Shown here: positions 1 to 6,893 of the stretch, piece by piece
Position numbering within the stretch: position 1 is the stretch's first letter
Layout: each line of letters opens with the position of its first letter
Assembly: GCA_013619035.1 (NCBI GenBank)
Contig: JABXKX010000095.1
Location: forward strand, 1 to 9,879
Length of the DNA: 9,879 nucleotides
Origin: Peptostreptococcaceae bacterium
Lineage (GTDB): Bacteria > Bacillota_A > Clostridia > Peptostreptococcales > Acidaminobacteraceae
Direction: 5' to 3'
Translations under genes and position numbers: made by a program
Notes under the pieces: generated by a model
Told to the model about the DNA's origin: nothing
Seen by the model: the letters and a program-made list of their open reading frames with translations, nothing else
Database searches by the model: none

Positions 1-447
1 GTATTATGTATAATCTTATTGGTAGGGTGTCAAAAGACACAGCCTCAAAAAGTCGTTAAAAAAATTGAAAAGGAACCTGAAGTAGTTGAAGAGGCAGAAT
101 ATATTGAGTATGTAAAAAAAGATCAATTCAAAGCTTTGATGATGAAAACAAATGGTGAAACAAAAATAATTGATTTGGATGTTTTACATACGATGTTATC
201 AGAGATCTTGTTAAGAGAAATTGATTTATCTTTGGATATAGATGCACAGAGTGATTTAATAGAAGACATTGTATATGAAGAATTAAAAAAATGGCGTAGA
301 GATATAGTCGAGGGGGTTTTAGATCAAGAACAAGTCATCTTAAATGAAGATGACTTTGAAACTCTGATATCTAAAACTTCCATCAAAGATGCCTATCAGT
401 TAATGTTGTCGTATGAAACAATATTTTTGAAGAAACAAGTAGAATAG
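1..447 (+). CDS. Lipoprotein of unknown function, 5'-partial
   Basis: The reading frame is open from base 1 and the start lies upstream of the window. The first visible residues are hydrophobic (V-L-C-I-I-L-L) and end in a lipobox, L-V-G-C, with the cysteine at bases 28-30. This is the end of a type II signal peptide, so the protein should be lipidated and anchored to the outer face of the membrane. The mature part is about 140 residues. It begins with a charged, Lys/Glu-rich linker with no predicted fold, then a mostly helical acidic stretch rich in Leu, Ile, Asp and Glu. I recognise no family. A TTG at base 19 could be read as a start, but it lies inside the hydrophobic core and would destroy the signal peptide. 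The stop codon is 8 bases before the response regulator, so the gene is almost certainly in one operon with the two-component system and may be its sensory accessory or its target. Confidence 0.8.
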   Translation, partial: VLCIILLVGCQKTQPQKVVKKIEKEPEVVEEAEYIEYVKKDQFKALMMKTNGETKIIDLDVLHTMLSEILLREIDLSLDIDAQSDLIEDIVYEELKKWRRDIVEGVLDQEQVILNEDDFETLISKTSIKDAYQLMLSYETIFLKKQVE

Positions 448-455
448 GGGGAATC

Positions 456-1133
456 ATGGCTAAGACAGTACTAGTTGTAGAAGATGAATATAGAATGAGA
501 GAATTGATAGTTGCCTACTTTAAAAAGGAAGGCTATGAAGTTCTTGAAACGGGGGATGGCAATGATGCCATTGATATATTTGAAAGAGAAAAAGTAGATG
601 TTATTATCTTAGATATTATGATTCCTGGTATGTATGGATGGGAAGTTTGTAAATACATAAGAAATGTTTCAGATGTTCCTATTATTATGTTAACTGCAAA
701 GTCAGAAGAAGAAGACAAACTCTTGGGATTCGAACTGGGTGCAGATGAATATGTTACCAAACCATTTTCTCCCAAAGTATTGGTCGCTAGGACGAGAAAT
801 CTTCTTAAAAGAGCTCAAGGTGATATTTCGAGTGGAGAAGGTGTGATTAGTATTGCAGGGATTGCTATCAACACCTTGTCTTATGAAGTTAAAGTAGATC
901 ATAAAGTCATCAGCACATCACCAAAGGAATATGAGTTATTGTTCTATTTAATAGAGAATAAAAATAGAGTTTGTACAAGAGAAAAGATTTTAGACAGAGT
1001 TTGGGGATATGATTATATGGGTGACTACAGAGTGGTGGATACTCACATTAAAAAATTACGCTCAAAACTTGGAGAACATGCCAATCTCATTAAAACGATT
1101 ATTCGTGTGGGTTATATGTTTGAGGTGAAATAA
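456..1133 (+). CDS. OmpR/PhoB-family response regulator
   Basis: A 225-residue DNA-binding response regulator of normal family length. The receiver domain spans residues 3-118, with the acidic pair E9/D10, phosphoacceptor D53 in the motif I-L-D-I-M-I-P-G, switch residue T80 and conserved K102 before P-F. The winged-helix output domain covers about residues 130-225 and includes the recognition-helix region around R192-L205 (V-V-D-T-H-I-K-K-L-R) and the C-terminal R-V-G-Y wing. When phosphorylated it should bind direct-repeat operators as a dimer. The ATG at 456 is preceded by a G-rich Shine-Dalgarno (AGGGGGA, from 446) that overlaps the stop of the lipoprotein gene. The stop shares one base with the start of the downstream kinase, so the two are translationally coupled. 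The target genes cannot be read from this sequence. The family call is very secure; the exact orthologue (PhoB, WalR, VanR and so on) is not assignable. Confidence 0.97.
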   Translation: MAKTVLVVEDEYRMRELIVAYFKKEGYEVLETGDGNDAIDIFEREKVDVIILDIMIPGMYGWEVCKYIRNVSDVPIIMLTAKSEEEDKLLGFELGADEYVTKPFSPKVLVARTRNLLKRAQGDISSGEGVISIAGIAINTLSYEVKVDHKVISTSPKEYELLFYLIENKNRVCTREKILDRVWGYDYMGDYRVVDTHIKKLRSKLGEHANLIKTIIRVGYMFEVK

Positions 1134-2881
1134 TGAGAAAAACAGGACTTGTTGGTCGAATGACCATCATGACATTTACATTTTTCATGTTATTTCTAGT
1201 CATTGCATTTTTCTTTGAGGGTACTTTTTTTGAAAGTTTTTATTTGCAAGAAAAAATAAGTAGTATCAGCAAACAAGTTGGAGAGTTTGGATCTACTTAT
1301 AAGAATTCCAATTGGGAAAATCAAGAGCTTAAAGATAACATGAATCTGTTTAATACGGTTAATGGTATTGAAGTGACTGTATTAGATGAAAATGCCAACA
1401 TCAAAAATGAAACGATTTATGAGATTGTTATTGAGACAACAGATAAAGTTATCTACAAATTACAGTTAAATCATGCACTTAATGAAAATAGTGAACGTAT
1501 CATCAGTTTACATTTGGGTGATTATATAAGAGCGGATGGGATACACTGGCCGTCAAGTCAGATTATATTCAAACCCCTTAGAATCACTGAAGATTCAACT
1601 GAGATTATTAGTGTTGTAGATGATATTTCGGGACTAGATTACGTAGAAGGAACAATTATAGGTCTGACACTTCCTACTTATACTGAAATTAATAGTGCGT
1701 TTTACAAACAACCTATTCGTGAAGTTGTTTTAGATTTTGTTATTAATCATGGTTTGCGTTACCCTTGGTTGAATGAATCGGGTGTTTATGAAGAAACATA
1801 TGCAAATGCGCTTTTAAATCGGTTGATCTTTTTTCATCCTTTAGGTACAGCAAGTGATAGAGAAGTTGTCTTTGCAATGGGTTCTCAAAGACATATTATA
1901 GAAGCAAAAGGTATTTTATCAGATTATCATGTCTATATTTTGATTTTATCATTTGTTTTGATTGTTTTTTTATCTTATTTTTATTCTATGACTTTAATGA
2001 AGCCTATTTTAAGAATTAACAATGCAGCTCAAAAAATGGCAAAGCTTGATTTTACGGAAAAAATAGAAGTTAAAGGAAAAGATGAACTAAGCAGTTTATC
2101 AGAGTCACTCAATACACTTTCAACCAATTTATCAACGAGTATGGAAAAACTTCAAGATGCCAATATTCAATTAAAAAAGGATATTGAAAAGGAAAGAAAA
2201 TTAGAAAACTTAAGAAAAGAGTTTGTGAGTGGTGTTTCTCATGAGTTGAAAACTCCTCTTGGTATTATTCGAGGATTTGCTGAAGGTGTTCGAGATGATG
2301 TTTTTGAAGATTCGTCTTATTACTTAGATGTTATTATAGAAGAAACTGAAAAAATGGATGCTTTAGTTGTTGATATGTTAGAGTTATCTAAGTTAGAATC
2401 AACAAATTTTCAAATTACAAAAAAAGAATTTGACTTGATTCGATTAATAGAATTTGTGATTAATAAATTTGAATACAGTCTAATAGAAAAGAAACTAGAG
2501 GTGACATTAAAAAGGCATACTCATAAATCAATTTGTTATGCAGATGAGTTTAGAATTGAGCAAGTATTGGTTAATTATATGAGCAACGCGATTCGACACT
2601 CTAAGCGAAATGAGATAATAAAATTAGATGTCACCGAAAATAATAACAAATTAATTTGTCAAATTGAAAACATTGGTGACCCAATTCCAGAAGAGAAAAT
2701 TGAAAAAGTTTGGAATCGTTTTTATAGAGTTGAGGCCTCTCGTAATAAAGTAGATGGTGGAACAGGCTTAGGACTAGCAATTGTAAGGAATATCATCGAA
2801 TTACATCAGACGGATTTTGGTGTGAAAAATACGGAAAAAGGCGTGAGATTTTTCTTCTCAGTCGATATGGAAGAAGCGTAA
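1133..2881 (+). CDS. Membrane sensor histidine kinase (HAMP-HisKA-HATPase)
   Basis: A 582-residue transmembrane histidine kinase, partner of the upstream regulator. TM1 is about residues 11-29 and TM2 about 266-288, enclosing an extracytoplasmic region of about 235 residues with no domain I recognise. A HAMP linker follows (about 289-342), then a coiled helix leading to the HisKA motif S-H-E-L-K-T-P with phosphoacceptor H370. The ATPase domain shows an N box around N485 (S-N-A-I-R-H-S), a G1 box of the N-x-G-x-P-I-P type at about 512-519, an F box at about 530-537 (F-Y-R-V-E) and G2 G-T-G-L-G-L at 543-548. The G1 form, without the classic D-x-G-x-G, is common in VanS-like kinases and does not suggest loss of function. 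The start ATG at 1133 overlaps the regulator stop by one base (TAATG), with GAGGTG at 1122-1127 as ribosome binding site. An intrinsic terminator overlaps its stop codon. Confidence 0.96.
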   Translation: MRKTGLVGRMTIMTFTFFMLFLVIAFFFEGTFFESFYLQEKISSISKQVGEFGSTYKNSNWENQELKDNMNLFNTVNGIEVTVLDENANIKNETIYEIVIETTDKVIYKLQLNHALNENSERIISLHLGDYIRADGIHWPSSQIIFKPLRITEDSTEIISVVDDISGLDYVEGTIIGLTLPTYTEINSAFYKQPIREVVLDFVINHGLRYPWLNESGVYEETYANALLNRLIFFHPLGTASDREVVFAMGSQRHIIEAKGILSDYHVYILILSFVLIVFLSYFYSMTLMKPILRINNAAQKMAKLDFTEKIEVKGKDELSSLSESLNTLSTNLSTSMEKLQDANIQLKKDIEKERKLENLRKEFVSGVSHELKTPLGIIRGFAEGVRDDVFEDSSYYLDVIIEETEKMDALVVDMLELSKLESTNFQITKKEFDLIRLIEFVINKFEYSLIEKKLEVTLKRHTHKSICYADEFRIEQVLVNYMSNAIRHSKRNEIIKLDVTENNNKLICQIENIGDPIPEEKIEKVWNRFYRVEASRNKVDGGTGLGLAIVRNIIELHQTDFGVKNTEKGVRFFFSVDMEEA

Positions 2882-2898
2882 AATACGCTTCTTTTTTT
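2871..2898 (+). terminator. Intrinsic terminator of the lipoprotein/two-component operon
   Basis: A perfect 10-bp stem (AAGAAGCGTA at 2871-2880 pairing with TACGCTTCTT at 2884-2893) with an AAA loop is followed by a run of T through 2898. The left arm contains the last codons of the histidine kinase, and its TAA stop (2879-2881) sits at the stem-loop junction, so coding sequence doubles as terminator. Confidence 0.93.
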
Positions 2899-2954
2899 GC
2901 TTAATTGTCAGAAAACTATACAAAATTTCGAATATTTCTTTTTGTAAAAAAGGG

Positions 2955-2982
2955 TTGCATTCGTTTCTTACTATGCTATAAT
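2955..2982 (+). promoter_or_regulatory. Sigma-A type promoter with extended -10, for the lytic transglycosylase
   Basis: TTGCAT (2955-2960) and a perfect TATAAT (2977-2982) are separated by 16 bases. A TG dinucleotide at 2974-2975 gives an extended -10. Transcription should begin near 2988-2990, leaving a leader of about 80 bases before the ATG at 3068. The upstream terminator isolates this promoter from the two-component operon. The stretch between terminator and promoter (2899-2954) holds nothing else I can support. Confidence 0.85.
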
Positions 2983-2989
2983 AGCACTC

Positions 2990-3019
2990 GTGTTAAGAAT
3001 TTTAACACACTTTTTTTTT
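2990..3019 (+). promoter_or_regulatory. Inverted repeat plus T9 tract at the 5' end of the leader
   Basis: GTGTTAA (2990-2996) and TTAACAC (3002-3008) form a 7-bp inverted repeat with a 5-base spacer, followed two bases later by nine T (3011-3019). It starts at the predicted transcription start. It could be an operator overlapping the start site, a 5'-end hairpin that stabilises the mRNA, or a weak attenuator. The stem is AT-rich and so only moderately stable. The repeat is plain in the sequence; the role is inferred. Confidence 0.55.
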
Positions 3020-3067
3020 AGCAAGAACACATCTAACAGATGAAAAAATAGAGTAGGAGAGAAGAAA

Positions 3068-3826
3068 ATGAAAAAATACAGAGTAGTAATGCTCGTAATT
3101 TTCATGTTGATGCTAAGTGTGTTGGCTTTTGTATCTCAAGGTGAAGAAGTGATTTTGGTTAACGAAATCGAAAAAGGTTCCCTTGAAGTTGAAGTCAATA
3201 AAATCAGATTAGAAACTATAATCAAAGAGGCTGATAGAGAAGCCACTAGACGACATGAACAAGTATTACTAAATCAAAAGATAGAGGCATTAAAATTTAA
3301 TGAGGCTGAAAAGCTAGATCGTTACTTTGAAGCGAAGGCTGTTGAATTTGAATCAACAATGGATCTGAGAGTCGATGAAATACTTCGATTAACACCACTT
3401 GATGAAGAAACAGCAAGAATTGTTTTAGATGCCTGTGATACGTATGATATACGTCCATCGTTTATCCTAGGTGTTATGGATTTAGAGAGTACCTTTAAAC
3501 AGTACCTAGTGGGTACTTCACAGGACAGAGGGTATATGCAAATAATCCCTGGTACTGAGAAATGGTTAGCAACGGCTTATGGAGATGAGTTGGGTTTAAC
3601 ATACAATCCTGACCGTATCTTTGACGCAGACTACAATATTCCTTTAGCAGTAAAATACTTTGCTGTCTTAAGACAAGAGTTTGGTGATAATGATACAAAA
3701 ATCTTAACAGCTTACAATAGAGGTAACGCTGGTCTTAAAAAGTGGTTTGAAGCAAATGGAACTTATGAAACTGCTTATTCTAGAGTTATTCTAAAACGTG
3801 AAAAGAAATACTTAACCGTAAAATAG
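3068..3826 (+). CDS. Exported lytic transglycosylase (SLT family)
   Basis: A 252-residue protein with an N-terminal signal sequence or membrane anchor (Lys-Lys, then a hydrophobic core at about residues 6-23). I see no lipobox cysteine, and signal peptidase cleavage is uncertain. A highly charged helical, probably coiled-coil, region follows (about 35-105), then an SLT/goose-lysozyme-like domain from about residue 110 to the end. Catalytic-domain signatures are the general acid E140 in D-L-E-S-T-F, G-Y-M-Q-I at 155-159 and A-Y-N-R-G at 215-219. It should cleave the MurNAc-GlcNAc bond of peptidoglycan, giving 1,6-anhydro-MurNAc ends, outside the membrane. The start has a good Shine-Dalgarno (TAGGAG at 3054-3059). 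The gene is monocistronic, with its own promoter and terminator. Coiled coil followed by SLT is common in clostridial wall-remodelling enzymes. No LysM or SH3 wall-binding domain is visible. Confidence 0.93.
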   Translation: MKKYRVVMLVIFMLMLSVLAFVSQGEEVILVNEIEKGSLEVEVNKIRLETIIKEADREATRRHEQVLLNQKIEALKFNEAEKLDRYFEAKAVEFESTMDLRVDEILRLTPLDEETARIVLDACDTYDIRPSFILGVMDLESTFKQYLVGTSQDRGYMQIIPGTEKWLATAYGDELGLTYNPDRIFDADYNIPLAVKYFAVLRQEFGDNDTKILTAYNRGNAGLKKWFEANGTYETAYSRVILKREKKYLTVK

Positions 3827-3828
3827 TT

Positions 3829-3858
3829 AAAAAGAGCTTCGGCTCTTTTTTATTTTTT
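3829..3858 (+). terminator. Intrinsic terminator with UUCG tetraloop
   Basis: A 9-bp stem, AAAAAGAGC (3829-3837) with GCTCTTTTT (3842-3850), is capped by TTCG closed by a C-G pair, the very stable UUCG tetraloop. T-rich sequence continues to 3858. It lies three bases after the transglycosylase stop. Confidence 0.95.
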
Positions 3859-3868
3859 GTTTTTTGGT

Positions 3869-3874
3869 TATAAT
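3869..3874 (+). promoter_or_regulatory. Candidate -10 box for the nuclease-helicase operon
   Basis: A perfect TATAAT lies 32 bases before the preferred start codon at 3907. The expected -35 position falls in the T tract of the preceding terminator and shows no good TTGACA match, so this promoter is tentative. It is supported by the terminator just upstream, which means the next gene needs its own promoter. Confidence 0.5.
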
Positions 3875-3906
3875 GGAGTTGCGAACTCATGTTCTTAGGA
3901 GACCAT

Positions 3907-6285
3907 ATGACTAAAGAAAAAACTAAAATTGAAAAAAAGACCATAATAGATATTTCCGTTAGAGACATCATTCACTTTGTTTATCGAGGTGGTGATTTAG
4001 ATGCAAGGTTTGTAGGTAAAGCCCGTGCCTTAGAAGGTACAAAAGCCCATCAAGTCATTCAAAAGAAAATGGGAGATGAGTATGTATCTGAAGTGACGCT
4101 TAAACATGAGGTGATGAAAGACAATATTTCTATTCGGATAAAAGGTCGTGTGGATGGTGTGATCCATAAAGAGACCATGATGATTGATGAAATAAAAAGT
4201 ACGCTTAGAACTCTTGAAAGTTTGGAGGAGGATGATTATCCACTACATTGGCTACAAGGAGAGATTTATGCCTACATTTATGCTTTACAACATGATAAGG
4301 CAGTGATGCAAGTGCAACTGACCTATGTTTCGATAGAAGATTATGATACAAGACGATTTGTAAAAGATTACTCATTTGAAGAATTAACTCAAATCTTCAA
4401 TCGAGTCGTAGATAAATATTTAGAATTTGCTCATCAAATAGACGATTGGCAAATCATAAGAGATAAGAGCATTTCAACATTGGAGTTTCCTTTTGATGGG
4501 TATAGGAAAGGTCAAAGGGAAATGGCAATTTGTGCGTACAAAACCATAAAGGAAAAGAAGAAGGCATTTATTCAAGCGCCGACGGGTATTGGAAAAACCA
4601 TCTCTACATTATTTCCAACAATCAAAGCCATTGGAGAAGGTCATACTTCTAAGATATTTTATTTAACAGCAAAAACCATAACACGTTCTGTTGCAGAAGA
4701 AGCTTTTGAGATTATGAGAGCCAAAGGATTATCAATGAAAAACTTGACGATTACTGCAAAAGATAAAATTTGTTTCGAAAAGGATGCGGCTTGTATTCCT
4801 GAAGAATGCTCCTTTGCAAAGGGTCATTACAACAGGATAAATGATGCGATGAGTGATATTATGGCAAATGAAGATGCGTTTACGAGAAGTGTGATTGAGA
4901 CTTATGCGATGAAACACCACGTGTGTCCCTTTGAATTCTCCCTAGACGTCGCTTTAATGGCTGACTGTGTAATATGTGACTATAACTATGTTTTTGATCC
5001 TAGGGTGAATTTAAAGCGATTTTTCCAGGATGTCCAAAAGGACTATGCATTTTTGGTAGATGAGGCTCATAATTTGGTCGATAGAGCACGTGGAATGTAC
5101 TCTGCGGTAATACATAAAAAATCACTTTTGGAAATCAAAAGAGGCTTAAAAAAACATGCAAAAGAAGACAAAGTGGATTCTTTTTTAAAGATTGTCAACA
5201 AACTCAACAAAGCATTATTAGAATATAAAAATAGCTGTATTGAAAAAGATGAATATGTCTTTGATGAGGGACCTCAACAACTGTATCAAGTCATGAGAAG
5301 TTTTGCACAGCAGGCAGACTTTATTTTAAATGATAGGAAAGATTTAGATGTTTATGATTTGATATTAGAATATTATTTTGAGGTATTAACCTTCATCAAT
5401 ATTTCTGAACTTTACGACGATCGGTTTAAAACTTATGTGGAACTTAAAAATAACGATGTTGTGGTTCACCTGTTTTGTGTAGATCCGTCATTTCTTTTGA
5501 ATCAAACACTCAGTTATGGTTCTGGGGCTATTTTCTTTTCAGCCACACTGTCTCCAATTAAGTATTTTCACAGATTGTATTCTTTCGAAGAAAGAGATTA
5601 TACTTTGATGTTAACTTCACCATTTTCAGAAGAAAACAGACGATATATGATAGGGTCAGATATCAAAACAACTTATAAAATGAGAGCGTTCAGTTATGAA
5701 GATATAGCACTTTATTTAAGAGATTTTGTACTCAGTAAAACAGGTAATTATATTGCTTACTTCTCATCTTATGCTTATAAGAAAGAAGTATTAGAAGCCT
5801 TTGAGATGTTAGAAGTTGACGTGGATATCGTTGATCAAAAAAGAGAATTGACAGAAGAAGAAAAAGAAGGGTTTTTGGATCATTTTAAAGAAGGTGTACA
5901 AAAATCAATGATTGCTTTTTGTGTCCTTGGCGGTTCGTTTTCAGAAGGTGTCGATCTTAGAGGTGAAAAGTTGATTGGTACAGCCATAGTTGGTGTGGGT
6001 CTTCCGATGGTTTGTTTGGAAAGAGAAATTATAAAAGCTTACCATCATGAACATAATGAAGATGCTTTTAATTATGCTTACGTGTATCCGGGATTAAATA
6101 AAGTGATGCAAGCTGCAGGAAGAGTGATTCGAACAGAAGAGGATAAAGGCATCATTATGCTTTTGGATGAACGGTATACCTATAATTCTTATAGACAGGT
6201 TATACCTTATGATTGGCAACCTATGATTACCAGTAGACGTAATTTTAAATACGATATAAAATACAGTTGGGAGCAAATAAAATGA
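3907..6285 (+). CDS. PD-(D/E)XK nuclease fused to Rad3/DinG-type DNA helicase
   Basis: A 792-residue two-part protein. Residues about 10-190 look like a RecB/Cas4-type PD-(D/E)XK nuclease: H48 (G-T-K-A-H), D83 (G-R-V-D-G), E95-x-K97 (D-E-I-K-S-T) and the Q118-x3-Y122 motif. Residues about 195-792 are a superfamily 2 helicase of the XPD/Rad3/DinG group: Walker A A-P-T-G-I-G-K-T (224-231), D-E-A-H (385-388), S-A-T (545-547), S-E-G-V-D-L (679-684) and motif VI Q-A-A-G-R-V-I-R (735-742). Cysteines 289, 296, 301 and 340 lie between Walker A and DEAH, where this family carries an Fe-S cluster. It should unwind DNA with ATP and could also cut it; a repair or replication role is inferred. I prefer ATG 3907 over ATG 3889, because AGGAG at 3897-3901 is spaced correctly only for 3907 and the extra six residues match nothing. 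It overlaps the next gene by four bases. Confidence 0.9.
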   Translation: MTKEKTKIEKKTIIDISVRDIIHFVYRGGDLDARFVGKARALEGTKAHQVIQKKMGDEYVSEVTLKHEVMKDNISIRIKGRVDGVIHKETMMIDEIKSTLRTLESLEEDDYPLHWLQGEIYAYIYALQHDKAVMQVQLTYVSIEDYDTRRFVKDYSFEELTQIFNRVVDKYLEFAHQIDDWQIIRDKSISTLEFPFDGYRKGQREMAICAYKTIKEKKKAFIQAPTGIGKTISTLFPTIKAIGEGHTSKIFYLTAKTITRSVAEEAFEIMRAKGLSMKNLTITAKDKICFEKDAACIPEECSFAKGHYNRINDAMSDIMANEDAFTRSVIETYAMKHHVCPFEFSLDVALMADCVICDYNYVFDPRVNLKRFFQDVQKDYAFLVDEAHNLVDRARGMYSAVIHKKSLLEIKRGLKKHAKEDKVDSFLKIVNKLNKALLEYKNSCIEKDEYVFDEGPQQLYQVMRSFAQQADFILNDRKDLDVYDLILEYYFEVLTFINISELYDDRFKTYVELKNNDVVVHLFCVDPSFLLNQTLSYGSGAIFFSATLSPIKYFHRLYSFEERDYTLMLTSPFSEENRRYMIGSDIKTTYKMRAFSYEDIALYLRDFVLSKTGNYIAYFSSYAYKKEVLEAFEMLEVDVDIVDQKRELTEEEKEGFLDHFKEGVQKSMIAFCVLGGSFSEGVDLRGEKLIGTAIVGVGLPMVCLEREIIKAYHHEHNEDAFNYAYVYPGLNKVMQAAGRVIRTEEDKGIIMLLDERYTYNSYRQVIPYDWQPMITSRRNFKYDIKYSWEQIK

Positions 6286-6848
6286 AACCATTTATAATAA
6301 TAACAGGACCTCAAGCGGTTGGAAAAATGGCTGTTGGTATGTCACTTAGAGAAAAATACAATTACAGGTTATTTCATAATCATATGACGATTGAATTGGT
6401 TTATGATTTATATGGCTCTCTTGATAGAGAATATAGATCACTTGTGAATAAACTGCGTGAAGATGTCTTTTTAGATGTTGTCGAAAAAGACTTAGATGGT
6501 TTTGCATTTACTTATATGTGGGGCTTTAATCTAGAATCGGAATATATCTATATCAATAACCTAATTGAACGATTTGAATCAAAAGGTTGGACAGTAACAA
6601 TTGTAGAATTAGAAGCAGATGTTGATACAAGACTGGAAAGAAATAAGTCAGAACTCAGGTTAAGAGAAAAAAAGACAAAGAGAAATATTGAGTGGTCTGA
6701 TAATGAATTGATTCGGTCAATGGACAAATACAGATTGAATTCAAATCCTGGTGAAATAACACATCCATCTTACTTAAGGATTAATAATACAAACTTAGAA
6801 CCTGATGAAGTAGCTGATCAGATTTATAAATACATACAAAAACGGTAA
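6282..6848 (+). CDS. Small P-loop kinase-like protein (shikimate kinase-like / AAA_33 type)
   Basis: A 188-residue single-domain P-loop protein. The N-terminus is a beta strand followed by a Walker A loop G-P-Q-A-V-G-K-M (9-16). The motif F-H-N-H-M (31-35) and an arginine-rich lid (R117, R120 and R126-R134) follow, as in small-molecule kinases. From memory, the signature G-P-Q-A-V-G-K-M-T-V-G with F-H-N-H-M-T belongs to a widespread uncharacterised family, often annotated shikimate kinase or AAA ATPase. Here the Thr after the Met is Ala, so the usual Mg-binding Ser/Thr is missing from both positions. The substrate is unknown. The start at 6282 overlaps the helicase stop (ATGA) and has GGGAG at 6269-6273. 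A TTG at 6267 would place the start on top of that site and is less likely. Co-transcription with the helicase is nearly certain; a functional link is not. Confidence 0.8.
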   Translation: MKPFIIITGPQAVGKMAVGMSLREKYNYRLFHNHMTIELVYDLYGSLDREYRSLVNKLREDVFLDVVEKDLDGFAFTYMWGFNLESEYIYINNLIERFESKGWTVTIVELEADVDTRLERNKSELRLREKKTKRNIEWSDNELIRSMDKYRLNSNPGEITHPSYLRINNTNLEPDEVADQIYKYIQKR

Positions 6849-6877
6849 AAAGTCGAAGGGAAACCTTCGACTTTTTT
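6847..6877. terminator. Strong bidirectional intrinsic terminator
   Basis: A 13-bp stem (6847-6859 with 6864-6876) carries a GAAA tetraloop. On the plus strand it ends in six T, and on the minus strand the complementary A run also gives a U tract. It lies between two convergent genes, the kinase-like gene ending at 6848 and the flagellin ending at 6894, and should serve both. Confidence 0.94.
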
Positions 6878-6890
6878 GGTTGCAACCAAA
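6875..6890. repeat. 16-bp perfect palindrome
   Basis: TTTGGTTGCAACCAAA is a perfect palindrome, directly abutting and partly overlapping the T tract of the bidirectional terminator and ending just before the flagellin stop. It has no loop, so as RNA it would pair only after losing the central bases. It could be a protein-binding site or a secondary terminator arm for leftward transcription. No function is shown. Confidence 0.5.
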
Positions 6891-6893
6891 TAA

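Noticed and set aside
19..30. TTG at 19 as the true start of the lipoprotein
   Set aside because: It lies within the signal-peptide hydrophobic core just before the lipobox cysteine. The frame is open to the window edge, so the gene is 5'-truncated.
3030..3042. CATCT-AAC-AGATG small hairpin in the transglycosylase leader
   Set aside because: A five-pair stem is short enough to occur by chance and has no associated signal.
3889..3906. Alternative upstream ATG for the nuclease-helicase
   Set aside because: It has no ribosome binding site. AGGAG at 3897-3901 lies downstream of it and is correctly spaced for the ATG at 3907.
3907..4480. Cas4-like domain as a sign of a CRISPR or other defence locus
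   Set aside because: There is no repeat array, no cas genes and no other defence gene nearby. The same fold is widespread in repair enzymes.
6267..6281. Longer N-terminus of the kinase-like gene from TTG 6267
   Set aside because: The start would overlap the GGGAG ribosome binding site that serves the ATG at 6282.
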